Positions 27,301-41,400 of a DNA stretch of 64,000 nucleotides are shown here, piece by piece. The stretch is from Saxidomus purpurata (lineage: Eukaryota > Mollusca > Bivalvia > Venerida > Veneridae), in contig JAFMSR010000002.1 of assembly GCA_022818135.1 (NCBI GenBank), forward strand, positions 48,709,706 to 48,773,705, read 5' to 3'. The notes under the pieces are model-generated. The model did not search any database, was not told where the DNA came from, and worked only from the letters and a program-made list of their open reading frames with translations. Made by a program: the position numbers and the translations under genes. Positions within the stretch are counted from its first letter, which is position 1. Each line of letters starts with the position of its first letter.

Positions 27301-30300
27301 CACCCTGTAAACATGTGGTTGTTAATGCACTTTAGGAGCTACATGTATTATTCACATACAGGGCTTCGATAATCTTCGGTTTTTCGGTTCCGGACCGAAT
27401 TTTGACTTCAAAAACCGATTCACAAGTCAGAAAATCCATTCTAAATCGGTCCGAGAATTTTTACAGTTCAAAATGTGTTGAAAATCACAATACACAGGCT
27501 CCTGTCAACACCTACAGATCTGTTATTTGCCCCCAGGAAGAGCAATAAACGTGTCAGATAATCCGACTGTCACTTCGTTAATCGGTCAGTAGACAAAGCC
27601 AAATGCCTCTGGCAATACTTTGATGTTTGCAGCTAGCCTATTTACTTGAAAAAGACCAATCCTTGATTGCTTTGATTTATTGTAACGGTAAAGTTTCGGG
27701 ACTCCCGATGTTCAGTTTTAGAAAATAAATTAAATAACACAATTTGTAAATGTACTTTATTTAAATTCGAAAAAAATATGTGTGGTTAAGACCTATTTTT
27801 TTCCAGAATAAGATTGCAATTCGTAAATCATTGACCGGCGCATATTTTTGCAGGCCATTTCCTAAGTCACGAATGGTCATGTATTAAACAAGAGCTGTCC
27901 CTCACAAATGACGAATGCCCCCGAAAGAGGTGCCTCACAGTCTGTGTCCTCTCCATGTGCTCAATAAATGTGCTATGTAATTTTAAAATCCTTCCATGCA
28001 TGACAGAGTAACCATGCATACAGTTTTCCATTACTTTAAACACTAAGTGTGACCTTGACCTTTGAGGTAGGGACTTGGGTCTTGCATGCGACACATCCGC
28101 TTGATGTGCTAGACATTTGTGCCAAGTTATTTTAAAATCCTTCAAAGCATGACAAAGTTATAGCCCGGACACAAATGTATGCATATATACAGGATTCCAT
28201 TACCTATAAACTCTAAGTGTGACCTTGACCTTTGAGCTAGGGACAGGGGTCTTGCACGCAAAACGTCGTCTTGATGTGCTAGACATTTGTGCCAAGTTAT
28301 TTTAAAATCCTTCAATGCATGACAAAGTTACAGTCCGGACACGAATGTGTGCATATATAGAGGATTCCATAGCCTTCATACTCCAAGTGTGACCTTGTCT
28401 TTTGAGGTAGGGATGTGGGTCTTGCACGCGACACGTCGTCTTGATGTGCTAGACATGTGTGCCAAGTTTTTTTAAAATCCTTCAATGCATGACAGAGTTA
28501 TAGTCTGGACACGAATTTGTAAGTGGGGACGCACAGATGGACGGTGCGATTTTAATATGCCACCCTTCGGGGGCATAAAAAGAAGTAATATTCTTCAAAA
28601 ATATTTTCATGGCTAATTATTATACAGATCACTTCGCACGGTGCAACTGTAAACAGTTTCTCGATAAATTTGGCTGAACTCGGCAGACATTAGTTGTTTG
28701 CTTTTCCTTTCAAAATATACGTAAATCAACTTCAAGCATGATAAAATATTGTTCTATTTCAACAGGAAATGAATTTTGAGAAATAATATCATGTATGTTG
28801 AGCATGACATCACTGTAAAACTGCATAATAAAACAAGTAACTTCCGCTGTATTGGCGAAGTGGGTGGGGTAACATGATTTGCAACACCAATAACGTTAGA
28901 GACTCGGCCTGGACCGATTGAGTTGACCAAATTATCGAAGCCCTGTTCACATATTTTGATACAAGTTATTTGATATCAAACACTAAAAGATGTGGATTTG
29001 TAATCTCAATATTCAAAGGTCATGCAGTAACACCACATATCCAGTGTCGACATATAAAAGTAGCTGATTATAGCTTCATGAGTTGGGTTTTCACCAATTT
29101 AATCATTTACAGGCAATATTTTTCAACGAAACAGCTTCAAAACGCCTGACTGGACAATTTATTTTCTGACCAATATATGACATTTTTTTCAGTCGCACCA
29201 GCTCTTATCATAATTTTTTTAAAGCTGCGCTAGCTTTATCATTTTGAATGGTACATGGTCCACTTTAAAGTTTGACAGCATCACCAAAACATCGTTCTAA
29301 GGGTTGGAATTTGGAGAGATTGTAGTTTATACAACACTTACCGGATGAGTTAAAAATATGGGTTGGTACCTCATTATTTCAGCAGATATGGACTCGTAAA
29401 CCAGGTTTTAACCATTTCCGATGAGAAATTGAGTTTTCATCAAGCAATTTCTCAGGTAATACTTCACCAAATTTAAATCTAAAAAGACCTATTAGTGCAT
29501 AAATCATTATTACTATTAATGACTTGTCTAGATAGATATGATAGTATACCAAGAAAATATGGAAATATTTATCGGGTTTACCGGTGTGGGATGCAGTATT
29601 GACATTACACCCTATTCCCCTGCTTAATAACTGACTATCTGTTTCTTTTCCTATTGAATTTATATCAAACCTTCCAAGCACTGAATCCTGGAGCTACATT
29701 TTCAATGTTTGGTACATCATGCACTTGAATTTTGAGGTATTCACTGTATGTATTCATCAGCTTACACTGGGTTTCCTGCAAGAAGAAAGATTTAAAGAGT
29801 AAAACACACAGACAATTCAAATTACATGTAAATATAGGTAACAAGAGAGCCATGATAAATATATTGCTCAACTGAGCATCATTGGGTGTCATAATTTGAA
29901 CAATCTTGGTAGTGGTCCGCCAGACAATGCTACAAGCCAAATAAATATCTAAGCTCTTGGCCTTCCAGTTTTTGAGAAGATGATTTTTAAAGTTTTTCCT
30001 ATTTGTTGCCATAGCAACAAGTTCTGCATGGAATGGAATTCTTTGAAAAAGTTAGGAAGAGCTTCATACAAGCAACATCACTGCCAAATGGTTTCTGAGG
30101 AGATGTTGTTTAAAGGGAAAAGATGGACAGAAGAACTACCTACGACATATAAGACGTGGATACCAAATGGTGAGAAATCCTAAAAGCTCATTAGCTAAAC
30201 AAGGGGGCCATCATGGCCCAATATCGCTCACCTGAGAACCAGTGCAGTGCACTTACCTAAAGAAGTCAACTGTTGCTTAAGGGAGTCAGTAGCTGCTAAG

Positions 30301-32387
30301 GAAGTCACTGGTTCATAGGGGAAGTCACTGGTTACTAAGGAAGTCACTTGTTCCAAGGGCAAGTCAGAGGTTGGTAAGGAAGTCACAAGTTGCTAAGGAA
30401 GTCAGTAGTGTTACAGGAACTATATATATAGACTTCTCCTATAACTCTATACAAAGACAACGCACCCCCACCCCCACCAGTGGGCATGGTAAATTTTGAC
30501 CAAAGGGGCATGATTTAAACAAACTTTAGTAGAAGACAACTAGACAATGTTACATAACAAATATCTCAGCTCTAGGCCTAGGGTTTTTAGGAGAAAAAGA
30601 TTTTTAACGTTTATCCTTTACCAAGTGACCCTCCCGGGCACAGTCAATTTTGACCCCGGGGGCATGATTTGAACAAACTTTGAAGAGGCCCACTAGACAC
30701 TTTTACAGACTAAATATCTAAGCACTGGACTTTGTGGTTTCGATCAAGAAGATTTTCCTATATATGTCTATGTAAAACAAGTGACCCCCTAGGCACAGCC
30801 AAAATTGACCCCAGGGGCATGATTTGAGGTCCACTAGACAATGCTGATACTAAATATCTTAGCTCTAGGCCTTGTGGTTTTGGAGAAAAACATTTTTAAA
30901 GTTTTTCTTATAGAAACCTATGTACAATGTAAATTCAAGTGACCCCCCCCCACCCCCACATAAATTTAATCCAGGGGTAATGATTCGAACAATTTTGGTT
31001 CTAGGTAATGCTACATGTCAAATATATAAGCTTTCGGTTTTGCAGTTTCAGAGAAGATTTTTAAAGATTTTCCTTTATAAGCCTATATATAATCAAGTGA
31101 CAACCAGGACAGGAGTCAATTTTGATCCAGGGGTCATAATTTAAACACTCTTGATAGAGGTCAACTAGGTTATGCTACATGCTAAATATCTAAGCCTTTT
31201 GGTTTACGAGAATAAGATTTTAAAGTTTTTCCTTTGACGGACAATCATCCATCCTAAACTCAAGTGACCAGATTTTTAGGAGTCCAGAAGTCTGGAAGTC
31301 TACTGTCCTTCATGTTAACTGGTAAGTGATGCATACCCTCCAAATGCTTGAATATGGTTCTTGTGCATTGCACTAATATTCATTGTCATAATTACCCATA
31401 ATCTGGACAGTGAGTGATCCAAATAGCTCACTATGGCACTTTGTGCCAGGTGATATAGAGAGGGGGTAGACAATCGTTCAGAAGGACAGATTGGTCGATT
31501 TCTATATGCCGCCCAAACTTCCATTCCAAGTAGCTCCAATCACATGGTGCAATGTAAACATTGTCTCTGTAATTTTGGTCAAATTAAGCAAAGAGAGTAG
31601 TAACCTCTTCTTCCTTTTGATACATATAAATATACAGTCAAACTTGTAAACAACGGCCGGTCAAGGGACACCATGAAAATGGCCGTTGTTCGCAGGTGAC
31701 CTTTGTTCGGAGGTGTGGGCAGCTGATATATTTTCATCATACTAAACATTGTTTATCAAGTTTCATCATCACTTGTCAGATAAACATGCTATAAGAATTA
31801 ACCGAATAACGATTTATCCGAATTTCGTGCATATGGTTTAATTTTGCAAACAGTCGCACATGACAAATCAAATACAAAATGATTTTGTATCGGATCTACA
31901 ATGGCAGAATTTAGTAAAGCGGCCTTAAAACGCTTTAATAAGCCAGAAACTGTGACGCTGATCACTTTTTCGAAACAGGAAACGATCATTTAATTAACGT
32001 GGATTACGCCCCTTTGCCGTTGTTTGATTTCATTGCCGATTGTGAATAAAAATACAACGGCTAATTTACGAGATTAAAGTGTGTGTTTTTCAGTTTAATT
32101 GTAATAAATCAAACAATTTACTAAACGTGAATGCATTAATTAGCTGAAATAAACGATTATTATTTAGTTGCACAAACAATGAAAACTGCGACTCCAAATT
32201 GCGAAGATGTTCTGCATCAAATAAACAATCAAGCAATTTTGGCACTTACCGGACAGTTTGAACGGATTAATTTTACGTAAGGTGACAATTAAATGTTTGA
32301 TGTACTTAAAGCTTGTTAGTATATTGATCTGTTGTAACAGGAACTGGACAGTGGGCAAGGTTATTATGCCAATCTTGTTTTTGTACT

Positions 32388-32425
<38 letters not shown>

Positions 32426-35400
32426 ACAGGTGGTCTGAGTTATTATGCTAATCTTGTTGTATTTTGTACTGGACAGTGGACGTGGCAAGGTTATTATGCC
32501 AATCTTGTTTTTGTACTGAACAGTGGTCCAAGTTATTATGCCAATCTCGTTATTGTACTGAACAGTGGTCCAAGTTATTATGCCAATCTCGTTATTGTAC
32601 TGGACAGTGGTCTGAGTTATTATGCCAATCTCGTTATTGTACTGGACAGTGGTCCGAGTCATTATGCCAATCTTGTTATTGTACTGAACAGTGGTCCGAG
32701 TTATTATGCCAATCTTGTTATTGTACTGAACAGTGGTCTGAGTTATTATGCCAATCTCGTTATTGTACTGGACAGTGGTCCGAGTTATTATGCCAATCTC
32801 GTTATTGTACTGAACAGTGGTCTGAGTTATTATGCCAATCTCGTTATTGTACTGAACAGTGGTCCAAGTTATTATGCCAATCTCGTTATTGTACTGAACA
32901 GTGGTCTAAGTTATTTTGCCAATCTAGTTATTGTACTGGACAGTTGGTGATTCCAGTTATAATCCAATCTCGTTATTGTACTGAACAGTGGTCCGAGTTA
33001 TTATGCCAATCTTGTTATTGTACTGAACAGTGGTCCAAGTTATTATGCCAATCTCGTTATTGTACTGAACAGTGGTCCGAGTTATTATGCCAATCTTGTT
33101 ATTGTACTGAACAGTGGTCCAAGTTATTTTGCCAATCAAATCGGAATATGTGTACTGGACAGTGCCCAAGTAGTCATTATGCCAATCTTGTTTCATTGAT
33201 ACTGGACATTGGTCCACCTTATATGCCAATCTCGTTTTGATTGTTACTGAACAAGTCGGTCATATTTTATTATGCCAATCTCGTTACTATAGTGTACTGG
33301 ACATTGGTCAAAAACATGAGTTATTTCTTTGCGCCTAACATTTATCCCTTTATGTTGACTGACAGTATAAGGTCCGAGTAAATTATGCCAATCTTGTCTC
33401 ACATTGTACTGAACAGTGGTCCAGGTTAATTATGCCAATCTTGTTATTGTACTGGACAGTGGTCTAAGTTATTTTGCCAATAATCATGTGACCCACTGCT
33501 GAGGTTTGGTGATTGACCAATTAGAATAATTCAATTTAGCAATTGACATTAAAACATGAGTTGATGCCACTAACCCAGCTATTGAATCCCCAAATGAGGT
33601 GCAAGCTGTATCCAAATATGTGTCAATAATGTGAGATACCAGGTTATCATCCTTCTAAGCTGGAGTATGCCGGTATTCCTTACTTACCGACTAAGTGTGA
33701 CCTTGACCTTATAGGGACTTTTTGCCAGCGGACACAGTTTGGCTAATTTCTGCCCAAGTAATGTCCGTAAAGATGACAAGTTATAGTCCAGGACAAAAAG
33801 ATGTATAATGTAAGACAGTCCCAAGTAATCTCTAAGCGGGACCCTGCCCATTAGTTTGCAGTTTTGAGAAAACCAACATTAATCACACCTGTAAAAGCAA
33901 CCTGTTGATTTAAGATCCATCATGAATTACAGTCAGATCAAGTGTGGACATATCTTTCATTGAGGAATCCCTTACCTGTATACTATATATGACCTTATGC
34001 TTTGTTATTGTTTCAAAAAGAATTGAGTTATTTCTTTTCAGAACCTAAAACATTTATCACCTTTATGTTGACTTACAGTATTAATTTCCGTTTAAAGTAA
34101 GCTGTAATTGGTCCCTCAGCATTTGTCACCAGTGGTAGGTGTGAAAAATATGGCCTGTCGTACTTAAGGATGACGCAAAATTGTTTGCAAATCCAAGCTA
34201 TGTGACACCACTGACTGAGTAATGTTTGTAAATTTGTAAATGCAAACAAAATTAATATTTATCAATTGACATTAAAAAAAAGTTCTAACTGTTCTTAATT
34301 TAAAACAGGGTCTGTAATATACGGACCCTGTCTAAAACAAAACGCGGCGTTCCAGCGTGTCCCTGTTTTTGTCATTTATTGTTTCAGCAACTGTCAAAGT
34401 CAATGTATTTCCAGTAATATTTATTTTAACGAATAAAATTTGCCGAATGAATTATTTTAACTGCAACCGCCTCGATCATAAAAGATAAAGCTGCAAGTGT
34501 CACAAGATCAAAGAACAATCGCCGACGCTGCATTGTACATGTGAGTTTTCTTTGATCTTGGTGGAGCACGTGGCATCAAAGAGACAGAGATATTTGACAG
34601 TTGGAGACATGTAAAATTAGTTCTAGACAATAGTCTGATAATTTTGGATTATAGAAATAATAGTTTGGAATAAATAATGTTATGAGTAAGTTTTATTTTT
34701 GGTGATAAAATATATTGAACACGCTTTACAAATGTAAGTCGGTGGCCAAATCTTTTAGAATTTAATATGCATACAACACAAGAACAATTCACGAGTGGAC
34801 ACATTTCTACTGAATATAATAAATTTGATTTTTATGTCCCGTAAACCCGTTAATTTACGTGTAAAACCACTCGAATTGCCACGATTTTACTCCCGTGAAG
34901 TGCCGTGATATTTCTCCGTACTCCAAAGTCACTCTAGGCACTCACAAGCTCACTCGGAAGTCAGGCTATTTGTCTCCGAGTTTGGCAGAACCTCATAGAC
35001 CTGTACTATATGCCCACTTCAGATGTTATAAAAATAAAAATCTTAACCTGGTCCTCGTTTGTTTCACTTAATTTGGTTTTAATGTTGAAATCTGGACAAG
35101 TGAATTTTTACATCTCACTCATCCGTGGACAAGTGAAAAAACTAGAGCTATCACTAAATGTGATTAATACCCCTAAAAGACTGCTTTATAAACTGAGGAA
35201 GTTCGTAGTAACAGAATACCTTGCTAAAAAACACTAAAATAGAGATATTGTTATTGGAAATAACTCTGTAATTACTCAAGATAGAGTTATGGTTCTTGTA
35301 CACTGCACTTCCTCTCATTGTGCTAGACAATTGTATGAAGTTGTATTGAATTCCCACAAGTAGTTTCAAGTTATGCTCCGGACAAAGAAAAGTAACAAAG

Positions 35401-38400
35401 GGCAATAACTCTGTAATGAGTCAAGATGGAGTTATGGTTCTTGTGCACTGCACTTCCTCTCAATGTGCTTGGCCATTGTATGAAGTTGTATTGAATTCAA
35501 ACTAGTAGTTTTCAAGTTATGCTCTGGACAAGGAAAATGCAACAGACCACCTGACCGACAGACCGAACGACCAACCACCGGGTGACTCCTATATACCCCC
35601 CCCCCCCAACTTCGTTTTGGAGGTATAATAAAGGATTTCCACACCCCTGCTAAAGTTTTCTAATTATAGTATAAGCATGATATTAAGCAAACAAGATTTT
35701 ATTTTTTCCCCTTAATTGCTCAGTTTAGTATACCCTTATGTAAACTGCACAAATTTAGCATTTATTTCAGGCAATGTAAGATGAAATCTTAATTCTTTAA
35801 ATATGTTGTTTTCAAAAACAAAGAGACTGAAGAGCCAGGTATATATTATAGACTAACGTGTACTTGTTTGGATCTATATTCTAGTGGTAACTGTTCCATC
35901 TCTTCAAGGCAAGTATTGAGACTCTTGTACAAATCTCTTCGGCAATCATCCCTAGCATCTATCAGATCTTCTAGTTCAGCCTGCAAAACGTATATCAAGT
36001 TTAACAGAGCATTTCAATCATATATATGACCCCTAATTATAATATGCACCACTAGGCTTCATAAAGCTGCATCCTGCCAACTTATAACAAGAGGACCATC
36101 ATGGTCCTATACAACTCACCAGAGTGACATGTCAATCAACTTGAAATCTGTAGATAAAACTATCAATATAGTTCAAACTTTATTGCTGCAGCTTCAAAAA
36201 CAGGAGAGAAGGTCAAGTTCAGCCTATGTCAAAGTTGAACTCTATAGGCAAAACAGTATACTTGGTCCAAATTTCATTACTTCAGCTTCAAAAACAGAAG
36301 TAGGTCAGTAGATCAAGGTCAACCAAGGTCAAAGTTGAAATCTGCATGCAAAACTATCCACATATGAAACAGTTCATCGTTTGTGATCATACCCCTGAAA
36401 GACCGCTTAATCAACAGAAGAAGTTACAGAATACCTTGCAAAAAAACTAAAATATGGTTCTTGGCAATAACTCTGTAATTTGTCAAGATAGTTATGGTTC
36501 TTGTACACTGCACTTCCCCTCATTGTGCTTACCATTATATGAAGCTGTATTGAATTCCTACCAGTAGTTTTCAAGTTATGCTCCGGAAAAGGAAAATGAA
36601 AAGTAACAAAGGGCAATAACTCTGTAGTTAGTCGAGATAATGTTATGCTTCTTGTGCACTGCACTTCCTCTCACCGTGTTTGACCATTGTATGAAGTTCT
36701 ATTGAAATCCAACCAGTAGTTTTCAAGTTGTCATCCGGATAAAGAAAAGTAACAAAGGGCAATAACTCTGTAATTAGTCAAGATGGAGTTATGGCTCTTG
36801 TACACTGCACTTCCTCTCATTGTGCTTGACCATTGTATGAAGTTGTATTAAATTCCAACCAGTAGTTTCAAGTTATGCCAAGGACAAGGAAAAGTCACAA
36901 AGGGCAATAACACTGTAATTACTTCAGATAGAGTTATGGTTCCTAAGCACTGCACTTCCTCTCAATGTGCTTACCACTGTATGAAGTTGTATTAAATTCC
37001 AACCAGTTGTTTTCAAGTTATCATCTGGACAAGGAAAAGTAACAAAGGGCAATAATTCTGTAATTAGTAAAGATGGAGTTATGGTTCTTGCACACTGCTC
37101 TTCCTTTCAATATGCTTGACCATTGTATGAAGTTGTATTGAATTCCAACTAGTAGTTTTCAAGTTATGCTCTGGACAAGGAAAATACAATGGACCAACCT
37201 ACCGACTGACCCCTGACTGACCAACTGCAGGGTGACTCCTATATACCCCCCTTAACATCGTTTTGGGGGTAAAATTACATTAGCTTAAAAAACCCAAAAG
37301 AAGATCAGTAGGTCAAGTGATCCAGGGTTTTACCCTGTGACTTCAAAATTAAAAGGCAATCTATTGTCAAGACCAACTTCACTATCTTCTTTGAAGATCA
37401 TAGGCCTAACCAGGCTCTCCAGTTATTGAACATAACAGATCTGACCTTGACCCAGTGACCTAAATGTCAATAGAGGTTCACCTACTGGTTATGATCAACC
37501 CTTTCTATGAAGTAAGAGGATTCTTTGTCTAATGCTTCTAAAGTTTTTTGTGAACACAATAGGTTTGACAATGGGCGTGGTCAATTTTGACCCCAGGGGC
37601 ATAATGTGAACAAACTTCATAGAACACCCACTTATCAAACAATGTAGGTCTATGTAAAATAAGTGAACCCTAGGGTGGGGCCAATATTGACCCAAGGGGC
37701 AATTATAATTATTTATCTCTGCATGTGAAAGACATGACATGAACAATGTTACATGCAAAATATCTAAGCTCTAGTATAGGCCTTGTGGTTTGAAGTTTTT
37801 CCTACATGAGTCTATTTGAAAACCAGTGACCCCTTGGGTATGGTCATTTCTGATCCCAGGAGCAAGATTTGAACCAACTTGTTCGAGGTCCACTAGACAA
37901 TGCTACACACCAAATTCTAAGCTCCAGACCTTTTTTCAAGCTCTAGCACTTTTTAAAGGTTTTCCTATTATATCCTGGCTTCCTATGTTTTCGACGGTGT
38001 AAGCATAATTATTACCACATAAAACGTAGCTGAATTTAATCAAATTAATGTCATTTTTGAGACTACTATCTTCTAAAACAATTATTTTTGAATAACAAGA
38101 GGGCCATGATGGCCCTAGATCGCTCACCTGACTACCATTTGCTATAATAAAAGGGGTCATGATTCTAACATAATTCGCAGAGGTCCACTGCACAATGCTA
38201 AGTAACATTTCAAATATCTATTATCAGCCTGTCGGCCTTGTGGTTTTTTTTTAAGTTTTCCTTATATAAGCCTATGTGAAATCAAGTGCTTTCCCCCTCC
38301 CGGAAAGGGTTAATTTTGACCAGGGGGTCATAATTTGACCAATCTTGGTAAAGGTCCACTAGACAAGGCTACATGCTAAATATCTCAGCTCTAGGCCTTG

Positions 38401-41400
38401 TGGTTTCAGAGAAGAAGATTTTTAAAGTTTTTCCTATATGAGCCTATGTAAAACCAGGTGACCCCCCAAGCCAGGTCAATTTTGACCCAGGGCTCATAAT
38501 TTGAACAATCTTGGTAGAGGTCCACTAGACAATGCCACATGCTAAATATCTAAGCTCTAGGCCTTGTGGTTTCAGAGAAGATTTTTAAAGTTTTTCCTAT
38601 ATAAGCCTATGTAAAACCAAGTGGGGTCAATTTTGACCCGGGGGTCATAATTTGAACAATCTTGGCAGAGGTCCACTAGACAATGCCACACGTCAAATAT
38701 CTAAGCTCTAGGCCAAGAAGATTTTTAAAGTTTTTCCTATTTGTTGCCATAGCAACCAGAGTTCTGCATTGAACAGAATTCTTTGAACAACTTTGATAGA
38801 GCTTCATGCAATGAAAATACATGCAAAGTTTCATCAACATTGGCACAGTGGTTTCAGAGGAGATTGTATTTGAAGGAAATGGTGGATGGACGGACGGACG
38901 GACGGACTCACATTTTGATACTTATGTGGCTAGCCTTTTGTTCTCCCCATTGTTCTTTTTAGCCACTTAACAGAAAATAGCCACATAACAGCATTACGGA
39001 ATGAATGACATCAAAGTAAATGTACTGTTACCTATTGTCTGTATAGCCACCTAAGTACCAGAATGTGAGCACGGACTGACGGACAGACCCCGGACGGAGA
39101 GCGATCCTCATAGCTCACTCTGGCACTTTGTGCCAGTCGAGCTAAAAATGAGCAGAAACTTGAACTGTATTTATTCTACCTGTTCTTTACACTTGCTGAT
39201 TTCATCTTGTGCTGCCTTGTATCTGGCCAATGATGTGCTCACGTCACCAAGAGACCGGCATTTACTATTGTCTACATGCTCCTTGTCCATACATAAAGCT
39301 GTAGCATCCTCAAGTAAACAAGATGCCTTGTTTGTTGGAAACTGCTCTCTGTGAAGTGGATAAAACAGTGACGTACACCAATCTTTGATGAGTGATAATA
39401 TCTGGATATAAACAAGATCACAATTCCCATGCTCTTTGCTGTAACAATGACAATGCCTCTTAAATCTCTTTGAGTTTGACTTTGACTAGAAGCTGCATCT
39501 CAAAAGCTTGACTTGCTGGTTAGTCAAACCTATTTTACAATACATGGTTTAATATTGTGTAGGGCATATTCTTTGAATGGCCATAACGTAATAAACCGTA
39601 TATGCAGGTTAATACAGGTTTGGCCTTACATAGAAGTGACAGTTACCGTATGGAACCTGTTTTGTCTGTATGAATTTAAAGGCTATGCCGACAGCTGCTG
39701 AATGTTGAAAACTCAGACGTCCGAGGCAAATGCTGACACTTTAAGACAACCCTGAAAATGACCTTTGACACAACTTTACCAGGTTTGAAAATTTTCACTT
39801 TAACAACATTCGCATACAGGCCTTTGTGTGGGATAGTGTTTTGAGCACGTGCAAATATTTTTTCATAGACATAAAGCAGACATGTAGTACTGAAAGCCAG
39901 GTATATTGACATCTTATGAAAACGCTTAAAATGGACCTCTCGTTAGCAAAAAAAAAAAACAAGAGGACTACGTTGGCCCTATATTGCTCACCTGACTACC
40001 ATTTGCTGTAATAAAAGGGATCATGATTCTAACATAATTCGTAGAGGTCCTATGCTAAGTAACATTTCAAATATCTATTATCTGCCTGTCGGCCTTGTGT
40101 TTTTTTTAAAGTTTTCCATATATAAGCCTATGTGAAATCAAGTGACTTCCCCCCCTCCCGGGAAGGGGTTATTTTGACTAGGGGGTCATGATTTGAACAA
40201 TCTTGCTAGAGGTCCATTAGACAATGCTACATGCCAAATATCTAAGCTCTAGGCCTTGTGGTTTCAGTGAAGAAGATTTTTAAAGTTTTTCCTATATAAG
40301 CATATGTAAAACTAAGTGACCCCCCATGCAGGGTCAATTTTGAACTGGGGGTCATAATTTGAACAATCTTGGTAGAGGTCTACTAGCAAATGCTACACAC
40401 CAAATATCTTAGCTCTAGGCCTTGTGGTTTCAGAGAAGAAGATTTTTAAGTTTTTTCTATATAAGCCTATGCAAACTAAGTGACCACCTATGCAGGGTCA
40501 ATTTTGAGCCGGGGGTCATAATTTAAACAATCTTGGTAGAGGTGCTCTAGCCAATGCTACATGCCTAATATCTAAGCTGTAGGCCTTTTGGTTTCAGAGA
40601 AGAAGATTTTTGAAGTTTTTCCTATTTGTTGCCATAGCAACCAGAGTTCTGCATGGAATGGAATTCTTTGAACAATTTTGGTAGAGCTTCATGGAAGGAA
40701 CATCCCTGCACAGTTATATCAACATTGGCCTAGTGGTTTCAGAGATGTCATTTAAATCAAATGTTGACGGACGACATACGAGGGACGACAGACAATCATC
40801 CATCAGAAAAGCTCACCCTGGTGAAGCCAGGTGAGCTAACAAGTGAGCCCTGGGGCAGGGTCAATTTTGACCCAAGGGGCATAATTTGAACACTCATCAC
40901 TTGGCAATGCCACATACAAAATGTCCAAACTATGGGCCTTTTGGTATTAAACAAGATGATTTTAAAAGTATTTCCTTAAACAATTCTTAATAAAACAAGT
41001 GACCCCTGGGGCAGGGCCTATTATAACCCAGGGGCACGCTCTGAACAAAATTGATGGAGAACCACCACATAATGCTACACACCAAATATCTCAGCTCTAT
41101 GCCTGACAGTTTCTGCCAAGATTTTTCAAGTTTTACTATAGATTTCTATGTAATACATACGGCCCCATTGGAAGGGGCCAATTTTGACCACATGGACATA
41201 ATTTGAAAATTCTTGATAGAGGTCCACTAGACAGTGCCAATCACCAAATATCTAAGCTCTAGGCCTTGAGGTTTTGGAAAAAGAAGATTTTTAAAGATTT
41301 TCCTATTTATTACTACAGCAACAACAGTTCTGCATGGTGTGGATAATCTTTTAACAACTTTAGTCCAGCTTAATGCAAGAAACATCCTTGCTTAGTCTCA

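Noticed and set aside
32258..33240. Long open frames (230 and 258 codons, plus others on the minus strand) with 14-residue periodicity
   Set aside because: They arise from a 42-base tandem array whose length is divisible by three; frames are open on both strands and start in poly-C sequence.
32336..33480. CRISPR-like regular repeats
   Set aside because: Units are directly contiguous without unique spacers, and the window is eukaryotic.
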